Shown: positions 9,601-17,947, counted from the first letter of the stretch. The stretch: DNA of 64,000 bases from Massilia aurea (GCF_024753205.1 NZ_JANUGZ010000001.1:186001-250000), one strand, 5' to 3'. Program-made: numbers and translations. Notes: generated by a model from the sequence alone, not told the origin.

Positions 9601-10178
9601 TGGCGCTCGAGAACGTCGATGGCCAGCGCAGCCGCCTGGAAAAGCGCGCCGGCAGTTTCATCCGCGAATACGCCAGCGCCCCGCGCATCCTGCGCGACGC
9701 GCTGCAGGCCGGCGACCATCCGCGCCTGCAGGCGCTGGCGCACAACCTGAAGTCGAGCGCCGCCTATGTGGGCGCGTTTGAACTCAGCAGCACGGCCGCA
9801 CGCCTCGAGCAGGACCTGCGCGCCGGCCAGTTCGACCGCGTCGGCGTCCAGGTGCCGGCCCTCGTGAACGCAGCCGACACGGTGCTGTCCGGCCTGGCCC
9901 AGATGGCGGCGCTGGCATTGCCGCAAGCGGGCGACCCGGAAGCACTGTCGCTGGTGATCGCGCGCCTGGACGGCTACCTGCGCAGCGACGACGCGCGCGC
10001 CGAAGACGCCCTGGCGCAGCTCGAGTCGCTGCTGGGGGCGGGGACGCACGCCGATCCCGTCGAACAGGCACTGGGCGCCGTGCGGCGCGCTGTGGCCGAG
10101 ATCGAATATGCTGCCGCACTGGGGCCACTGGCGGCCCTGGGCGCGCAACTCGATCCGAGTCTGGAGGAGAGCCGATGA
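6669..10178 (+). CDS. Hybrid sensor histidine kinase with 7TMR-DISM sensor, two receivers and HPt domain
   Basis: An inner-membrane signalling kinase of 1169 residues from the ATG at 6669. A signal peptide ends near ATPAVAQ. It is followed by a periplasmic 7TMR-DISM extracellular domain (about 35-190), a seven-helix membrane region (about 200-390), HisKA with phospho-acceptor H428 in MSHEIRTPMN, an HATPase domain containing GGTGLGLSI, receiver 1 (D719), receiver 2 (D869 in LILMDIQMPRMDG) and a C-terminal HPt domain with H1025 in AHNLKSSAAYVG. A longer in-frame reading back to 6333 is possible, but that stretch lacks coding character and the signal peptide would be buried. Its TGA overlaps the ATG of the next gene by 4 bp, so the GGDEF regulator is very likely its output partner through the HPt relay. 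Confidence 0.92.
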   Translation: MTRWMRRAMCARMASFACLVALLVLGMMAATPAVAQTLHLTRDADVVDAWPAVTTLADPANALDAPAALAAGARFARPATADASLGMQPGTTWVRIPVAVARDATNGWVMQIDFALLDEVDVWVRFPDGLRKIASVGRMQQQSGDALKGRVPGAVLRLTPGTNYTVLLRVKTVGPKILPISFRQPDAVLSAELGEQLMQGILLGLRLTLILYALGQWYALREPLFGKYALLATGVTLYSAAWFGIAGQYLYPGNAWLLEHGAGLASIMASCGAYLFVEQSLARPGQDRIFSRMMKTLAALCLVTAIGFAAGVINHKFLVLIVGTLGIMPMLLGLPGAYRRARAGDAVGIYFLVGWAVAFAAAFVTAQLINGKLPANFWTMHALVFGSTFDMLVFMRILALRTEGMQQAMLRAEASTRMKSEFLANMSHEIRTPMNAIIGMSRLALMSEPAPLLRNYLSKILGASEHLMGIINDILDFSRIEAGKLQVEAVPFDLDEMLDHLASLTGVKTDAKGIELIFRVGPGVPQRLIGDPLRLGQILINLTGNAVKFTERGEIVVAVEVQQVDDSRIVLAFTVSDTGIGMTPEQLARLFVSFSQADSSTTRKYGGTGLGLSISRQLVELMGGEIAARSTPHVGSSFTFTVQLEIAEGHAAASAVRKALLLDVRALVVDDSATARGALAEMLAGLGVHADTAASGEECLALLARAARDGAPYQIVLMDYVMPGLDGIQTIHRIHRHAHEQGDMTPPPAILMISACTRETVMQEQGQSDLPVNAFLHKPVGPALLYHSLLQVLHPQLGAAETVDNYLPALADLPRLDGARILLAEDNDNNREVALDFMAAARMQVDIALNGVDAVRMARAGDYDLILMDIQMPRMDGLTATREIRLDPRLRTLPIVAMTAHALASDRAQSRQAGMNDHVVKPIDPDLLFCTLLKWIDPVRLKGRPVPQAIRPARSAPSAMQQVSGRPLPAVPGIDWRMALENVDGQRSRLEKRAGSFIREYASAPRILRDALQAGDHPRLQALAHNLKSSAAYVGAFELSSTAARLEQDLRAGQFDRVGVQVPALVNAADTVLSGLAQMAALALPQAGDPEALSLVIARLDGYLRSDDARAEDALAQLESLLGAGTHADPVEQALGAVRRAVAEIEYAAALGPLAALGAQLDPSLEESR

Positions 10179-11107
10179 ATATCGATCAGCAGCAGAAAGT
10201 GCTGGTCGCGGACGACGACGCGATCAACCGCGAAGTGCTGGGCGAACTGCTCAAGCCCGACTACACGGTGGTGCTGGCCCGTAACGGCGCGCAGACGCTG
10301 GAACGCGCCGGACGCCATCTGCCCGACCTGATTTTGCTCGACGTGATCATGCCCGACATGGACGGCTACGAAGTGCTGCGCCGGCTGCGTGGCGATCCGC
10401 AGACGGCGCACATCGCCATCATCTTCATCTCGGGGCTGGACCGGCCCGAAGACGAAGCCAATGGTCTCAAGATGGGCGCGTCGGACTACATCGTCAAGCC
10501 GTTCAACCAGACGGTCGTGATGGCGCGCGTGGCGCTGCACCTGCAGGTGGTGCGCCAGCGCCGGATGCTCGAGCGCCTCGCGAATATCGACGGCCTGACC
10601 GAACTGGCCAACCGGCGCCGCTTCGACGAAGTCTATGAGCAGGAGTGGCAACGCGCCTGCCAGAGCGGGCGGCCGCTGTCGCTGGCCCTGCTCGACATCG
10701 ACGCCTTCAAGCAGTTCAACGACCGCTACGGCCACCCGGCGGGCGACCGCGCACTGCGCTCGGTGGCGCGCACCACCGGCGCAGCCATGCACCGGCCGGG
10801 CGACCTGGCGGCGCGCTATGGCGGCGAAGAACTGCTGCTCCTGATGCCCGAGACCGATGCCCAGTCAGCACATGCGATCGCCGAAGAGCTACGCGCGGCC
10901 ATCGCCGGCCTGGCGATCCCGCACGAAGCGTCGAGCGTTGCGCCGGTACTGACCGTCAGCATCGGCGGCGCCACGTTCGACCCTGCCGGCAACGAGCAAC
11001 TGTTCGAGCTGTTCGAAGCGGCCGACGCCCAGCTCTATCGCGCCAAGCAAGCCGGGCGCGATCAGGTGTGGTGGCGCGCGCTGGCGCTGGTGGCGGCGTC
11101 GGCTTAG
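10175..11107 (+). CDS. Response regulator with GGDEF (diguanylate cyclase) output
   Basis: 310 residues: a receiver domain (about 7-125, phospho-acceptor D56 in LILLDVIMPDMDG, K108) followed by a GGDEF domain (about 135-300). The active-site loop reads GGEEL (216-220) instead of GG(D/E)EF. The inhibitory I-site RxxD is present as RPGD (207-210) at the canonical five-residue spacing. The metal- and GTP-binding residues around LLDIDAFKQFNDRYGHPAGD are intact, so it probably makes cyclic di-GMP when phosphorylated by the preceding hybrid kinase, which it overlaps by 4 bp. The Phe-to-Leu change at the last signature position is conservative, but activity is not assured. Confidence 0.9.
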   Translation: MNIDQQQKVLVADDDAINREVLGELLKPDYTVVLARNGAQTLERAGRHLPDLILLDVIMPDMDGYEVLRRLRGDPQTAHIAIIFISGLDRPEDEANGLKMGASDYIVKPFNQTVVMARVALHLQVVRQRRMLERLANIDGLTELANRRRFDEVYEQEWQRACQSGRPLSLALLDIDAFKQFNDRYGHPAGDRALRSVARTTGAAMHRPGDLAARYGGEELLLLMPETDAQSAHAIAEELRAAIAGLAIPHEASSVAPVLTVSIGGATFDPAGNEQLFELFEAADAQLYRAKQAGRDQVWWRALALVAASA

Positions 11108-11195
11108 CCAGCTGGCTGGCGTGGTTTGACCTGAAAGCGGCGGCAAGCCGGGGTCGGCCAGGCTCGGCCTGGCCTCGCCGGCAGCCATCAACCGT

Positions 11196-11801
11196 TCAGG
11201 TCTTGCTACGCGACTTGAATGTCGCCACGCGGTACAGATACCAGCCGAGCAGGCCGATCAGGACTGCCTTCGACACCGGATCCACATACTCGGCCACACG
11301 CTCGTACTGGCTCTCGAGCGCATAGCCGGCGCCGGTGAGGATGCCGGTCCAGATCAGCGAACCGATCGTCGAGAACAGCAGGAACTGGCCCATCGACATC
11401 TTGGCCAAGCCGGCCGGCACCGAAATCAGCGTGCGGATCGCCGGGATCAGCCTACCCAGCAGCACCACTTTCCTGCCATGCTTTTCGAAGGCGTCCATCG
11501 CATGCTCGATGTCGCCGTGAGTGACGGTCATCCAGCGCGCGTGCTTGTCGGCGAACGCTTCGAGGCGCTCCTTGCCATACACCTTGCCGGCGTAGTACCA
11601 GGGCAAGGCGCCCGCCACCGATCCGGCGGTACCGGCCAACAGCACGCCGACCACGTTCAAGTCACCGCGCGCAGCGACGAATCCGGCAAACGGCATGATC
11701 AGCTCGGATGGAATCGGGGGAAAGATGTTTTCCAGCGCCATCAGCGCGAAGACGCCGAGATAGCCGCTCTTTTGCATGAACTCGGTGATGAACTCGAACA
11801 C
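11196..11801 (-). CDS. DedA family membrane protein
   Basis: A 201-residue inner-membrane protein of the DedA/SNARE-associated family (lipid flippase or scramblase and proton-motive-force homeostasis in studied members). It carries the family hallmarks: the ENIFPPIPSELIMPFAG re-entrant segment and the RLIPAIRTLISVPAGLAKM motif with its conserved arginines, plus four to five hydrophobic segments. The start is taken as the GTG at 11801, because GGAG (11810-11813) lies eight bases upstream. An ATG at 11858 would add 19 residues with no membrane or family character. It is divergent from the LysR gene. Confidence 0.9.
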   Translation of the reverse strand: MFEFITEFMQKSGYLGVFALMALENIFPPIPSELIMPFAGFVAARGDLNVVGVLLAGTAGSVAGALPWYYAGKVYGKERLEAFADKHARWMTVTHGDIEHAMDAFEKHGRKVVLLGRLIPAIRTLISVPAGLAKMSMGQFLLFSTIGSLIWTGILTGAGYALESQYERVAEYVDPVSKAVLIGLLGWYLYRVATFKSRSKT

Positions 11802-11965
11802 GGGACGTACTCCATATGATTGGGCAGTCCGTACGATACCAATTTTCAAACAAGGCATCTGTTCTGCTGCGCACGCACGGCGCGCGTGCCCGCCAGCCGT
11901 GCCGCTAGAATCAGACTGCTATTTTTCGCGCCCGGGGCTTGGTGGCGCCGGCGCTTGCCGCTACC

Positions 11966-12919
11966 ATGGCTCGATACCGATTCCAGGATGCCTACTTGCT
12001 CAAGCTCAGCCTCGACGCCCTTCAGATCATCGACACCATCGCCCGCCGCGGCTCGTTCGCGGGCGCGGCCAAGGAATTGTTTCGCGTGCCGTCCACCATC
12101 TCGTACACGGTGTCCAAGCTCGAGGACGACCTGGGCGTGCGCCTGTTCGACCGCTTCGGGCCGAAAGTCACGCTGACGCCGGCCGGCCAGGCATTGCTCA
12201 AGGAAGGCCGCTACCTGCTGCGCGCCGCTGGCGACCTGGAGTCGCGCGTGCGGCGTGTGGCCTCGGGCTGGGAAACGGACTTTGCGATCGGGATGGATTC
12301 GGTGCTGGGCGCGGGTGGCCTGCAGAAGGACATCGAAGACTTTTACCAGGTCGCCGACCACACGCGCCTGCGCATCGTGCGCGAGTCGCTGGGTGGTACC
12401 TGGGACGCCCTGCTCGACCGCCGCGTCGACCTGCTCGTGGGCGCTGCCGGCGACGGGCCGTCGGGCGGCGGCTACACGGCCGAACCGATCGGCACGAGCA
12501 GCTTCGTGTTCGCGGTCGCGCCGCACCATCCGCTGGCAGCGCTGGACCACGCGCTCGACAAGGCCGATCTGCTGCCATACCGCGCGATCACGGTATCGGA
12601 TTCGGCGCGCGTGCTGGGCGCGCGCACCGTGGGCATCCTGTTCGGACAGGCCACGCTGGCCGTGCCCGACATGCGCACCAAGTACGAATTCCAGGTGCAG
12701 GGGCTGGGATTTGGCTTTCTGCCCGAGGCCTGGGCCAGGCCGGCGATCGCGCGTGGCCAGCTCATCGAAAAACAGGTGGTGGAACCCAAGCCCGACGAAA
12801 CCTTTTATCTGGCCTGGCGCAGCACCGAGGACGGCGCGGCGCTCACCTGGTGGATCGACCGGATGCGCACGAGTTCACCGTTCGCCCGCATGGCCGTCGA
12901 TCCGTGTGCGAGCGCGTAA
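11966..12919 (+). CDS. LysR-family regulator, YhaJ-like
   Basis: 317 residues from the ATG at 11966; a GTG at 11939 would give 326, and neither has a clear Shine-Dalgarno. The N-terminal winged helix-turn-helix reads ALQIIDTIARRGSFAGAAKE then VPSTISYTVSKLEDDLGVRL, and the rest is the periplasmic-binding-fold effector domain. The ARRGSFA and RVPSTISYTVSKLE pattern and the GWETDFAI junction match E. coli YhaJ better than other LysR types from memory. The pirin gene that follows, convergently, resembles YhaK, its neighbour in E. coli, which supports the assignment. YhaJ there responds to aromatic compounds; the effector here is unknown. Confidence 0.88.
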   Translation: MARYRFQDAYLLKLSLDALQIIDTIARRGSFAGAAKELFRVPSTISYTVSKLEDDLGVRLFDRFGPKVTLTPAGQALLKEGRYLLRAAGDLESRVRRVASGWETDFAIGMDSVLGAGGLQKDIEDFYQVADHTRLRIVRESLGGTWDALLDRRVDLLVGAAGDGPSGGGYTAEPIGTSSFVFAVAPHHPLAALDHALDKADLLPYRAITVSDSARVLGARTVGILFGQATLAVPDMRTKYEFQVQGLGFGFLPEAWARPAIARGQLIEKQVVEPKPDETFYLAWRSTEDGAALTWWIDRMRTSSPFARMAVDPCASA

Positions 12920-12926
12920 ACGACGA

Positions 12927-12948
12927 GCCGCCCCGGGCCCGGGGCGGC
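12927..12948. terminator. Bidirectional hairpin between convergent genes
   Basis: A perfect 22-bp GC palindrome, with arms GCCGCCCCGGG and CCCGGGGCGGC, lies between the convergent LysR and pirin stops. There is no T-tract on either side, so it may act as a stabiliser or a Rho-assisted terminator. Confidence 0.45.
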
Positions 12949-12966
12949 GTTACTGCCTGAAAATAT

Positions 12967-13668
12967 TTACTGCGGCAGATCGAACACCAGCACTTCCGCT
13001 GCCTCGGCCTGGCCCAGCGTGACCGCCGGTTCACCGGTGATCCTGAGTGCGTCGCCACCACCGAGCGCCACGCCGTTGACCGTGATCTGGCCACGAATCA
13101 CGTGGACATACGCCTGGCGGCCATCGGCCAGCGCATGGGTCGCCCCATCGGCGCCGTTGAAAATGCCCGCATGGATCGATGCATCCTGGCGGATCGAGAC
13201 TGAGCCATCGCGGCCATCGTTCGACGCCACCACGCGCAGCTTGCCGGTCTTCGAGGCCGTGTCGAAGTGCTTTTCTTCGTAGCGCGGCTCGGCGCCGATC
13301 TCGTTCGGCTCGATCCAGATCTGCAGGAAGTGCACGCCTTCGGTTTTCGAACCATTGAATTCACTGTGCACGACACCCGTACCGGCGCTCATGACCTGCA
13401 CGTCGCCGTAGCGCAGCACCGAGCCGTTGCCCATGCTGTCCTTGTGCGCCAGGGCGCCTTCGAGCACGTACGAAATGATTTCCATATTGCGGTGACCGTG
13501 CGAATCGAACCCGCGACCGGCTTCTACATGGTCATCGTTGATGACGCGCAGCGGGCCGAACCCCATGTGTTTCGGATCGTGATAATGACCGAACGAAAAC
13601 GAGTGCTGCGAGTTCAACCAGCCAAAACTGGCGCCACCACGTTCATTGCTTTTACGGACGTTCAACAT
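12967..13668 (-). CDS. yhaK: Pirin family protein, YhaK-like
   Basis: A bicupin metalloprotein of 233 residues; family members have quercetin dioxygenase activity or act as redox-sensitive cytoplasmic proteins. The N-terminal cupin carries the metal ligands in GFDSHGHRNMEIISYVLEG and in GTGVVHSEFN (His, His, His, Glu). AAGGAG stands six bases before the ATG at 13668; a second ATG directly upstream at 13671 is too close to it. The opening MLNVRKSNERG matches the YhaK N-terminus. It is convergent with the YhaJ-like regulator. Confidence 0.9.
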   Translation of the reverse strand: MLNVRKSNERGGASFGWLNSQHSFSFGHYHDPKHMGFGPLRVINDDHVEAGRGFDSHGHRNMEIISYVLEGALAHKDSMGNGSVLRYGDVQVMSAGTGVVHSEFNGSKTEGVHFLQIWIEPNEIGAEPRYEEKHFDTASKTGKLRVVASNDGRDGSVSIRQDASIHAGIFNGADGATHALADGRQAYVHVIRGQITVNGVALGGGDALRITGEPAVTLGQAEAAEVLVFDLPQ

Positions 13669-13912
13669 CATGTGCTCCTTTTGTGAGGTGATCATCGAGC
13701 TGCTCGAATCTGGTTGTCCCTATTGACAGCGACCGGCTATTGCCTTGATCTCGATGCGATGGAGCCATTATGCACCGCCCCTCCCCACTTGAAAAACGAG
13801 TTATCTGCAAGGCTATCGTCGATATTTTCGATGATACATACCGTGCGGGTAGCTGCGCACGATTGAATCGCAACGGCTTGCCGTGGCGTACTCAGGTAGC
13901 ATATTTACAACT

Positions 13913-14806
13913 ATGCACATCACCTATTCCACCGCGTCCAAGCTCCCGGACGCACTCACCATCGATGGCGTCACCACAGACTGGGATTTCACGCCGTCGC
14001 CCGTCATGCGCTGGGAGCGGCGTCAGATGGCAGAGCGCTTTGCGCGCGCCGTCCACCGGCGCCCGGCCTCGCACGTCGTCGTACCGGCCAGCGCGCAGAA
14101 GGCGTGGATCGTGTACTTCCTGTTTGCGCCGGACGGCGTCCTGCAGTCGGCGCACCGCTTTACGCTGGCGCGGCTGCGCGAAGAAGGCTTGCCGATTCTC
14201 GTGGTGTGCAGCTGTGCGGACAAATCCCGCATGCCCGCCGATTTGCCTGCCCTGTGCGATGCGCTGTTGTGGAAAGCGACGCCGGGCTACGACTTTTCGG
14301 CCTACACGCTGGCGCTACGCCATCTCAGCCGCCGCTCGCCGGGCGCCGACGTCATCGTCATGAACGACTCGGTGTTCGGGCCGTTCACGCCGCTGCGGCC
14401 CGTGCTGGACAGCAGCCGCTGGGACCTCACGGGGTTCACGGCGTCGAGCGAACTGACCAACCACGTGCAATCGTATGCCTTTTGCCTGCGCGACGTGACG
14501 CCGGCACGCATGGCGCGCCTGGCCACAGTGTTCTTTCCGTTCGGCGCCCTGAGCGCGCCGCAGGACGTGATCGCGCTGCAGGAGACGCGCATGGCGCGCG
14601 TGGCCGCGCGCTCGATGACGGTCGGCGCGCTGTGGTTCAGCGACGCCACCCGGGTCCACAACCCGACCCTCGTCAAGCCGATGGAACTGCTCGATGCCGG
14701 CTTCCCGTTCCTCAAGCGGGCCTTGCTGACCAAGAGCAGCAACTACATCGAACGCGACGTCGTGCTCGAGCGGCTCGCACGTCGCGGCCACCCGCTCGAC
14801 GTTTGA
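13913..14806 (+). CDS. Rhamnan synthesis F (RgpF)-like protein
   Basis: 297 residues from the ATG at 13913; a GTG at 13883 would add ten. It resembles the rhamnan synthesis protein F domain found in polysaccharide glycosyltransferases. The distinctive segments are ILVVCSCADKS, VIVMNDSVFGPFTPLRPVLD and the later Q-SYAFCLR segment, together with Trp/Asp-rich turns. No signal peptide or membrane segment is seen, so it is probably cytosolic or peripheral, acting on a lipid-linked glycan. It is isolated: no other polysaccharide gene is nearby, which is unusual for this family. Its donor and acceptor are unknown. Confidence 0.65.
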   Translation: MHITYSTASKLPDALTIDGVTTDWDFTPSPVMRWERRQMAERFARAVHRRPASHVVVPASAQKAWIVYFLFAPDGVLQSAHRFTLARLREEGLPILVVCSCADKSRMPADLPALCDALLWKATPGYDFSAYTLALRHLSRRSPGADVIVMNDSVFGPFTPLRPVLDSSRWDLTGFTASSELTNHVQSYAFCLRDVTPARMARLATVFFPFGALSAPQDVIALQETRMARVAARSMTVGALWFSDATRVHNPTLVKPMELLDAGFPFLKRALLTKSSNYIERDVVLERLARRGHPLDV

Positions 14807-14837
14807 CGCGTGATAGTTTGACGCGTGATACCGCGGA

Positions 14838-17330
14838 TCAGAACTTCACGGCCGCGCGCGCGTAGTAATAACCACCGTTGATGCCATACGGCGAGAAGCC
14901 CGGGTATATCGTCACCGCACCGTTGTCCAGATTGGCGCGCTGTTCGGCCAGCGTCAGTGGGTTGACCTTGTCCGGGTACTCGTTGAACAGGTTGTTCGCG
15001 CCCAGCGACAGGCTCCAGGCCTTGCTGATCTGGTAGCTCACTTCCAGGTCGGTCAGCAGGCTGGCCTTGATCCGGTTCTCGCGATACACCGCGCCGTCGG
15101 TCGAGAACTGTTCGGACGATTTGCCGAAGTAGTTCTCACGCAGGTTCACGGTCCAGTCACCCATGCGCCACAAGCCGCCCAGATTCAACCGCACCTTGGG
15201 CGAGGCCGTTTCCAGATGCGAGATCGCGGTGGCGTCGAGCAGCGTCTGCGCGCCCAGCTGCGTTGGCGCCTGGTTGATCTTGATGACCTCGACCTTGTTG
15301 TAGTTGGCCGCGGCCGACCAGTCCACGCGGCCGTAAGCGCCGTAGTTGCTGCTCAGGGTGGCGACGATTTCGGCGCCGCGGCTGCGGGTATTGACCGCAT
15401 TGGTGAAGATGTTGATACCGGTCTGCACGACGGTCGGATCCAGCACATTGCCATTGGCCAGGATCGCCGCCGTGACGGCCGGCGAATTGATCGCGCCACC
15501 CGAACCATACAGCGAGCCGCTGCCGACGATGCGGTCGCGGATCGTGATCTGGTAAGCGTCGAGCGTGACGGACATGCCGGCCACCGGATTGAGCACCAGG
15601 CCAGCGCTGATATTGGTCGACGCTTCGGGCTTCAGGCCATCGATGCCTACCAGGCGCGCGCCCGGCGAATTCGGCGCCAGTTGCACGAACGCGCTGCGTG
15701 GCGACACGTTGGTCGCCGAATAGAACGATTCGGCCAGTGTCGGCGCGCGAAAGCCATTGCTGTAGGTAGCCCGCACGGCCACGTCCGGCGTGAAGTCGTA
15801 GCGGCTCGTGAGCTTGCCGACCTTGGCGTTGCCGAAGTCGCTGAAATCCTCGAAACGTCCGGCGATGTCGACCGTCCAGCCGGTCACGGGCTGCACGGCG
15901 ATATTCGCGTAGACCGCCTTGTTGTTGCGGCTGTGTTTGCCGGCGTCGGTCAGCGAGAAGCCCGGGAACGATTGCGCCCCTTCCTTGTAGCGCGATGCGG
16001 CGTCGCCTGCAACGATTGCGTAGGTGTCGCGGCGGTGCTCAAGGCCCAGCGCCAGCGTCAGCGGCGTGGCCATGCCGGCGTCGAACTCGCGCCGCAGGTC
16101 GAGGTTGTTGGTCCACTGGCTCGCCTGGAATTCACCGGCCTTGAAGGACAGCGGTGTCGCGCCCGTATCGGCAAACAGCGAGATATTGGCCGAATTGGCC
16201 ACGCCCAGCTTGGCCACGTCCTTGCCGTAGGTGCTGGATACATCCCAGTTCCAGTTGCCGAACACCTTGCCCTTGAGGCCGAACGTGAACGCATAGTCTT
16301 CTTCGTCGAACGTCTCCTGCGGGCTGAAACCCAGCGGGTAGATCGCGGGCAGGCGGTTGGGCATGCGGTAGTTCTCGAACGCGCGCGCTTCCTTCTTGCC
16401 GTAGGTGGCAAAGCTGTACAGCTCGGTGTCGCCGCCCAGGTCCACACCGAAATTGGCGGCGAAGATGTGCTGGCGGTACTGGGCGTCGCCCTGGATCTTG
16501 TTCAGGTACGGGTAGCCCGGCGCATTGACGAGCGACGGCATCGCCGCCATCGTCGCCGGATCGACCACACGCGGATCGATCCCGCCACGCTCCGAGAAGC
16601 CGTGGTACTTGGTTTCCGCTGTCAGCGAGAGATAAGCATCGGTGAACGGGGTCAGGCCGATATTGGCCATGCCGTCGCCCGTGTGCCCGCCGCCGTCCAT
16701 GTAGCCACCGCCATTCACGTTGGCGCTGCCGCCACGGTAATTGGACTTGAGGATGATGTTGATGACGCCGGCAATGGCGTCGGTGCCGTACTGCGCGGCC
16801 GCGCCGTCCTGCAGCACTTCGACGCGCTCGATTGCCGCTACCGGAATGAAGTTCAGGTCGGCCGCGGCGCCGCCCTGGAATGCGCCGGCCAGCACGGCCA
16901 GGTTGGCGGTGCCGTGCCGGCGCTTGCCGTTCACCAGCACGAGCGTGTTGTTCGGCGACAGGCCGCGCAGGCGCGCCGACAGCGTCATCGCTGCCATGTC
17001 GCTGCCGAAGGACTGGGCATTGAGCGACGGCAGGTTCTGGGCCAGGGCCTGGATCAGGTCGGGCTGGCCGGTGCGGGCCAGCGACGATGCGTCCAGAACC
17101 TGGATCGGCGAGGCGCTGTCCTCGACCGTCAGGCCGGCGGCGCGCGTGCCCGTGACGATCACGACGCCGGTACTGGCAATCGCAGGGACATCGGGCGCGA
17201 CGGCGGCCACCGCAGCGGTGTCGACAACTGAGTCGACAGCGGGATCGACCGCCTTGTCGGCGGCGTAGGCCGCCACGCCCCATGACAGCAAAGCGGCGGC
17301 GACACTGGTATGAATGATGGTCTTGTACAT
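14838..17330 (-). CDS. TonB-dependent receptor, last gene of the amine oxidase operon
   Basis: An 830-residue outer-membrane receptor with a Sec signal peptide (MYKTIIHTSVAAALLSWGVA, cleaved near AYAAD), a long Ala/Val/Asp-rich linker, a TonB box (VVIVTGTR), a plug domain (ASPIQVLDASSL; IERVEVLQDGAAAQYGTDAI) and a barrel ending YYARAAVKF. The VLQDGAAAQYGTDAIAGVIN plug pattern belongs to the receptor group common in carbohydrate, plant-compound and amine scavenging. It starts 67 bases after the RidA-like stop on the same strand, with AGGGAA before the ATG, so it is most likely cotranscribed with the oxidase, cytochrome and Rid genes. It would bring their substrate into the periplasm (inference). 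Confidence 0.92.
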   Translation of the reverse strand: MYKTIIHTSVAAALLSWGVAAYAADKAVDPAVDSVVDTAAVAAVAPDVPAIASTGVVIVTGTRAAGLTVEDSASPIQVLDASSLARTGQPDLIQALAQNLPSLNAQSFGSDMAAMTLSARLRGLSPNNTLVLVNGKRRHGTANLAVLAGAFQGGAAADLNFIPVAAIERVEVLQDGAAAQYGTDAIAGVINIILKSNYRGGSANVNGGGYMDGGGHTGDGMANIGLTPFTDAYLSLTAETKYHGFSERGGIDPRVVDPATMAAMPSLVNAPGYPYLNKIQGDAQYRQHIFAANFGVDLGGDTELYSFATYGKKEARAFENYRMPNRLPAIYPLGFSPQETFDEEDYAFTFGLKGKVFGNWNWDVSSTYGKDVAKLGVANSANISLFADTGATPLSFKAGEFQASQWTNNLDLRREFDAGMATPLTLALGLEHRRDTYAIVAGDAASRYKEGAQSFPGFSLTDAGKHSRNNKAVYANIAVQPVTGWTVDIAGRFEDFSDFGNAKVGKLTSRYDFTPDVAVRATYSNGFRAPTLAESFYSATNVSPRSAFVQLAPNSPGARLVGIDGLKPEASTNISAGLVLNPVAGMSVTLDAYQITIRDRIVGSGSLYGSGGAINSPAVTAAILANGNVLDPTVVQTGINIFTNAVNTRSRGAEIVATLSSNYGAYGRVDWSAAANYNKVEVIKINQAPTQLGAQTLLDATAISHLETASPKVRLNLGGLWRMGDWTVNLRENYFGKSSEQFSTDGAVYRENRIKASLLTDLEVSYQISKAWSLSLGANNLFNEYPDKVNPLTLAEQRANLDNGAVTIYPGFSPYGINGGYYYARAAVKF

Positions 17331-17397
17331 GGTGGTTCCCTGGTTGGCGTGATCTGTTATAGGTATGGTTGGTGTGGCCCTATACGGGCCGCGCCGC

Positions 17398-17907
17398 TTA
17401 CTTCTTCGCTGCCACGACTTCGATTTCCACGAGCCAGCCGGGATTGCTCAGGCCCGCCACCTGCATCACCGCGCGCGCCGGCAGGTTGGGCTGGGCGCCG
17501 CCGAAGAACTGGGTATAACCGGCCATGAAGCCGGTGACGTCGGCGCGCCCTTTCTGGGCCGGGTCCCCTACCAGAAACACCTGCATCTTGACGACGTCGC
17601 CCATGCCCAGCCCCATGCCGGCGAGGATCTCCTTGATCTTCTGGAGCACGCCGACCGTCTGCGTTTTGGTGTCGCCAAAAGCCGCGATGGTGTCGGGGCC
17701 GGCCGCCTTGTCGACGATGGGCGGCACCTGGCCACTGATGAAGTGGATCGTCGCGCCGGGCGGCACTGACACGGCCAGGGCGATGGGAAAGTCCGAGTTC
17801 GGGATCTTGTGGCGCACGATGTCCGTGGCTGCGGCGCTGGCGATGGCCGGCGCCAGCAGCAGTGCAGCGGCCAGGCACGAGGTAAAGCGGAGAGCGGCAA
17901 AGTTCAT
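17398..17907 (-). CDS. RidA/YjgF-family protein with a Sec signal peptide
   Basis: 169 residues from the ATG at 17907. RidA proteins hydrolyse reactive imines and enamines to ketones or aldehydes plus ammonia, normally in the cytosol. This one begins with a clear signal peptide (MNFAALRFTSCLAAALLLAP, cleaved near AIASA), followed by the Rid fold with ISGQVPP, a central MGDVVKMQVFL strand, and NLPARAVMQVAGL, whose arginine matches the catalytic Arg of RidA. The end, LVEIEVVAAKK, is typical. It lies 40 bases downstream of the cytochrome stop, in the same operon as a Tat-exported amine oxidase. The inferred role is periplasmic hydrolysis of that enzyme's imine product. An alternative start at 17922 would add five residues. 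Confidence 0.88.
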   Translation of the reverse strand: MNFAALRFTSCLAAALLLAPAIASAAATDIVRHKIPNSDFPIALAVSVPPGATIHFISGQVPPIVDKAAGPDTIAAFGDTKTQTVGVLQKIKEILAGMGLGMGDVVKMQVFLVGDPAQKGRADVTGFMAGYTQFFGGAQPNLPARAVMQVAGLSNPGWLVEIEVVAAKK

Positions 17908-17947
17908 TGGATCGTCTTTCATGGGCATGGGAAGGAAAGGAGAAACA

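Noticed and set aside
15216..17231. A 671-codon open frame antisense to the second TonB receptor
   Set aside because: Asp/Arg/Gly-biased shadow of a barrel gene; no signal peptide or motif.
17376..17390. A GGCCC-TATAC-GGGCC hairpin between the Rid and TonB receptor genes
   Set aside because: The stem is only 5 bp and no T-run follows, so it is not evidence that the operon ends before the receptor gene.
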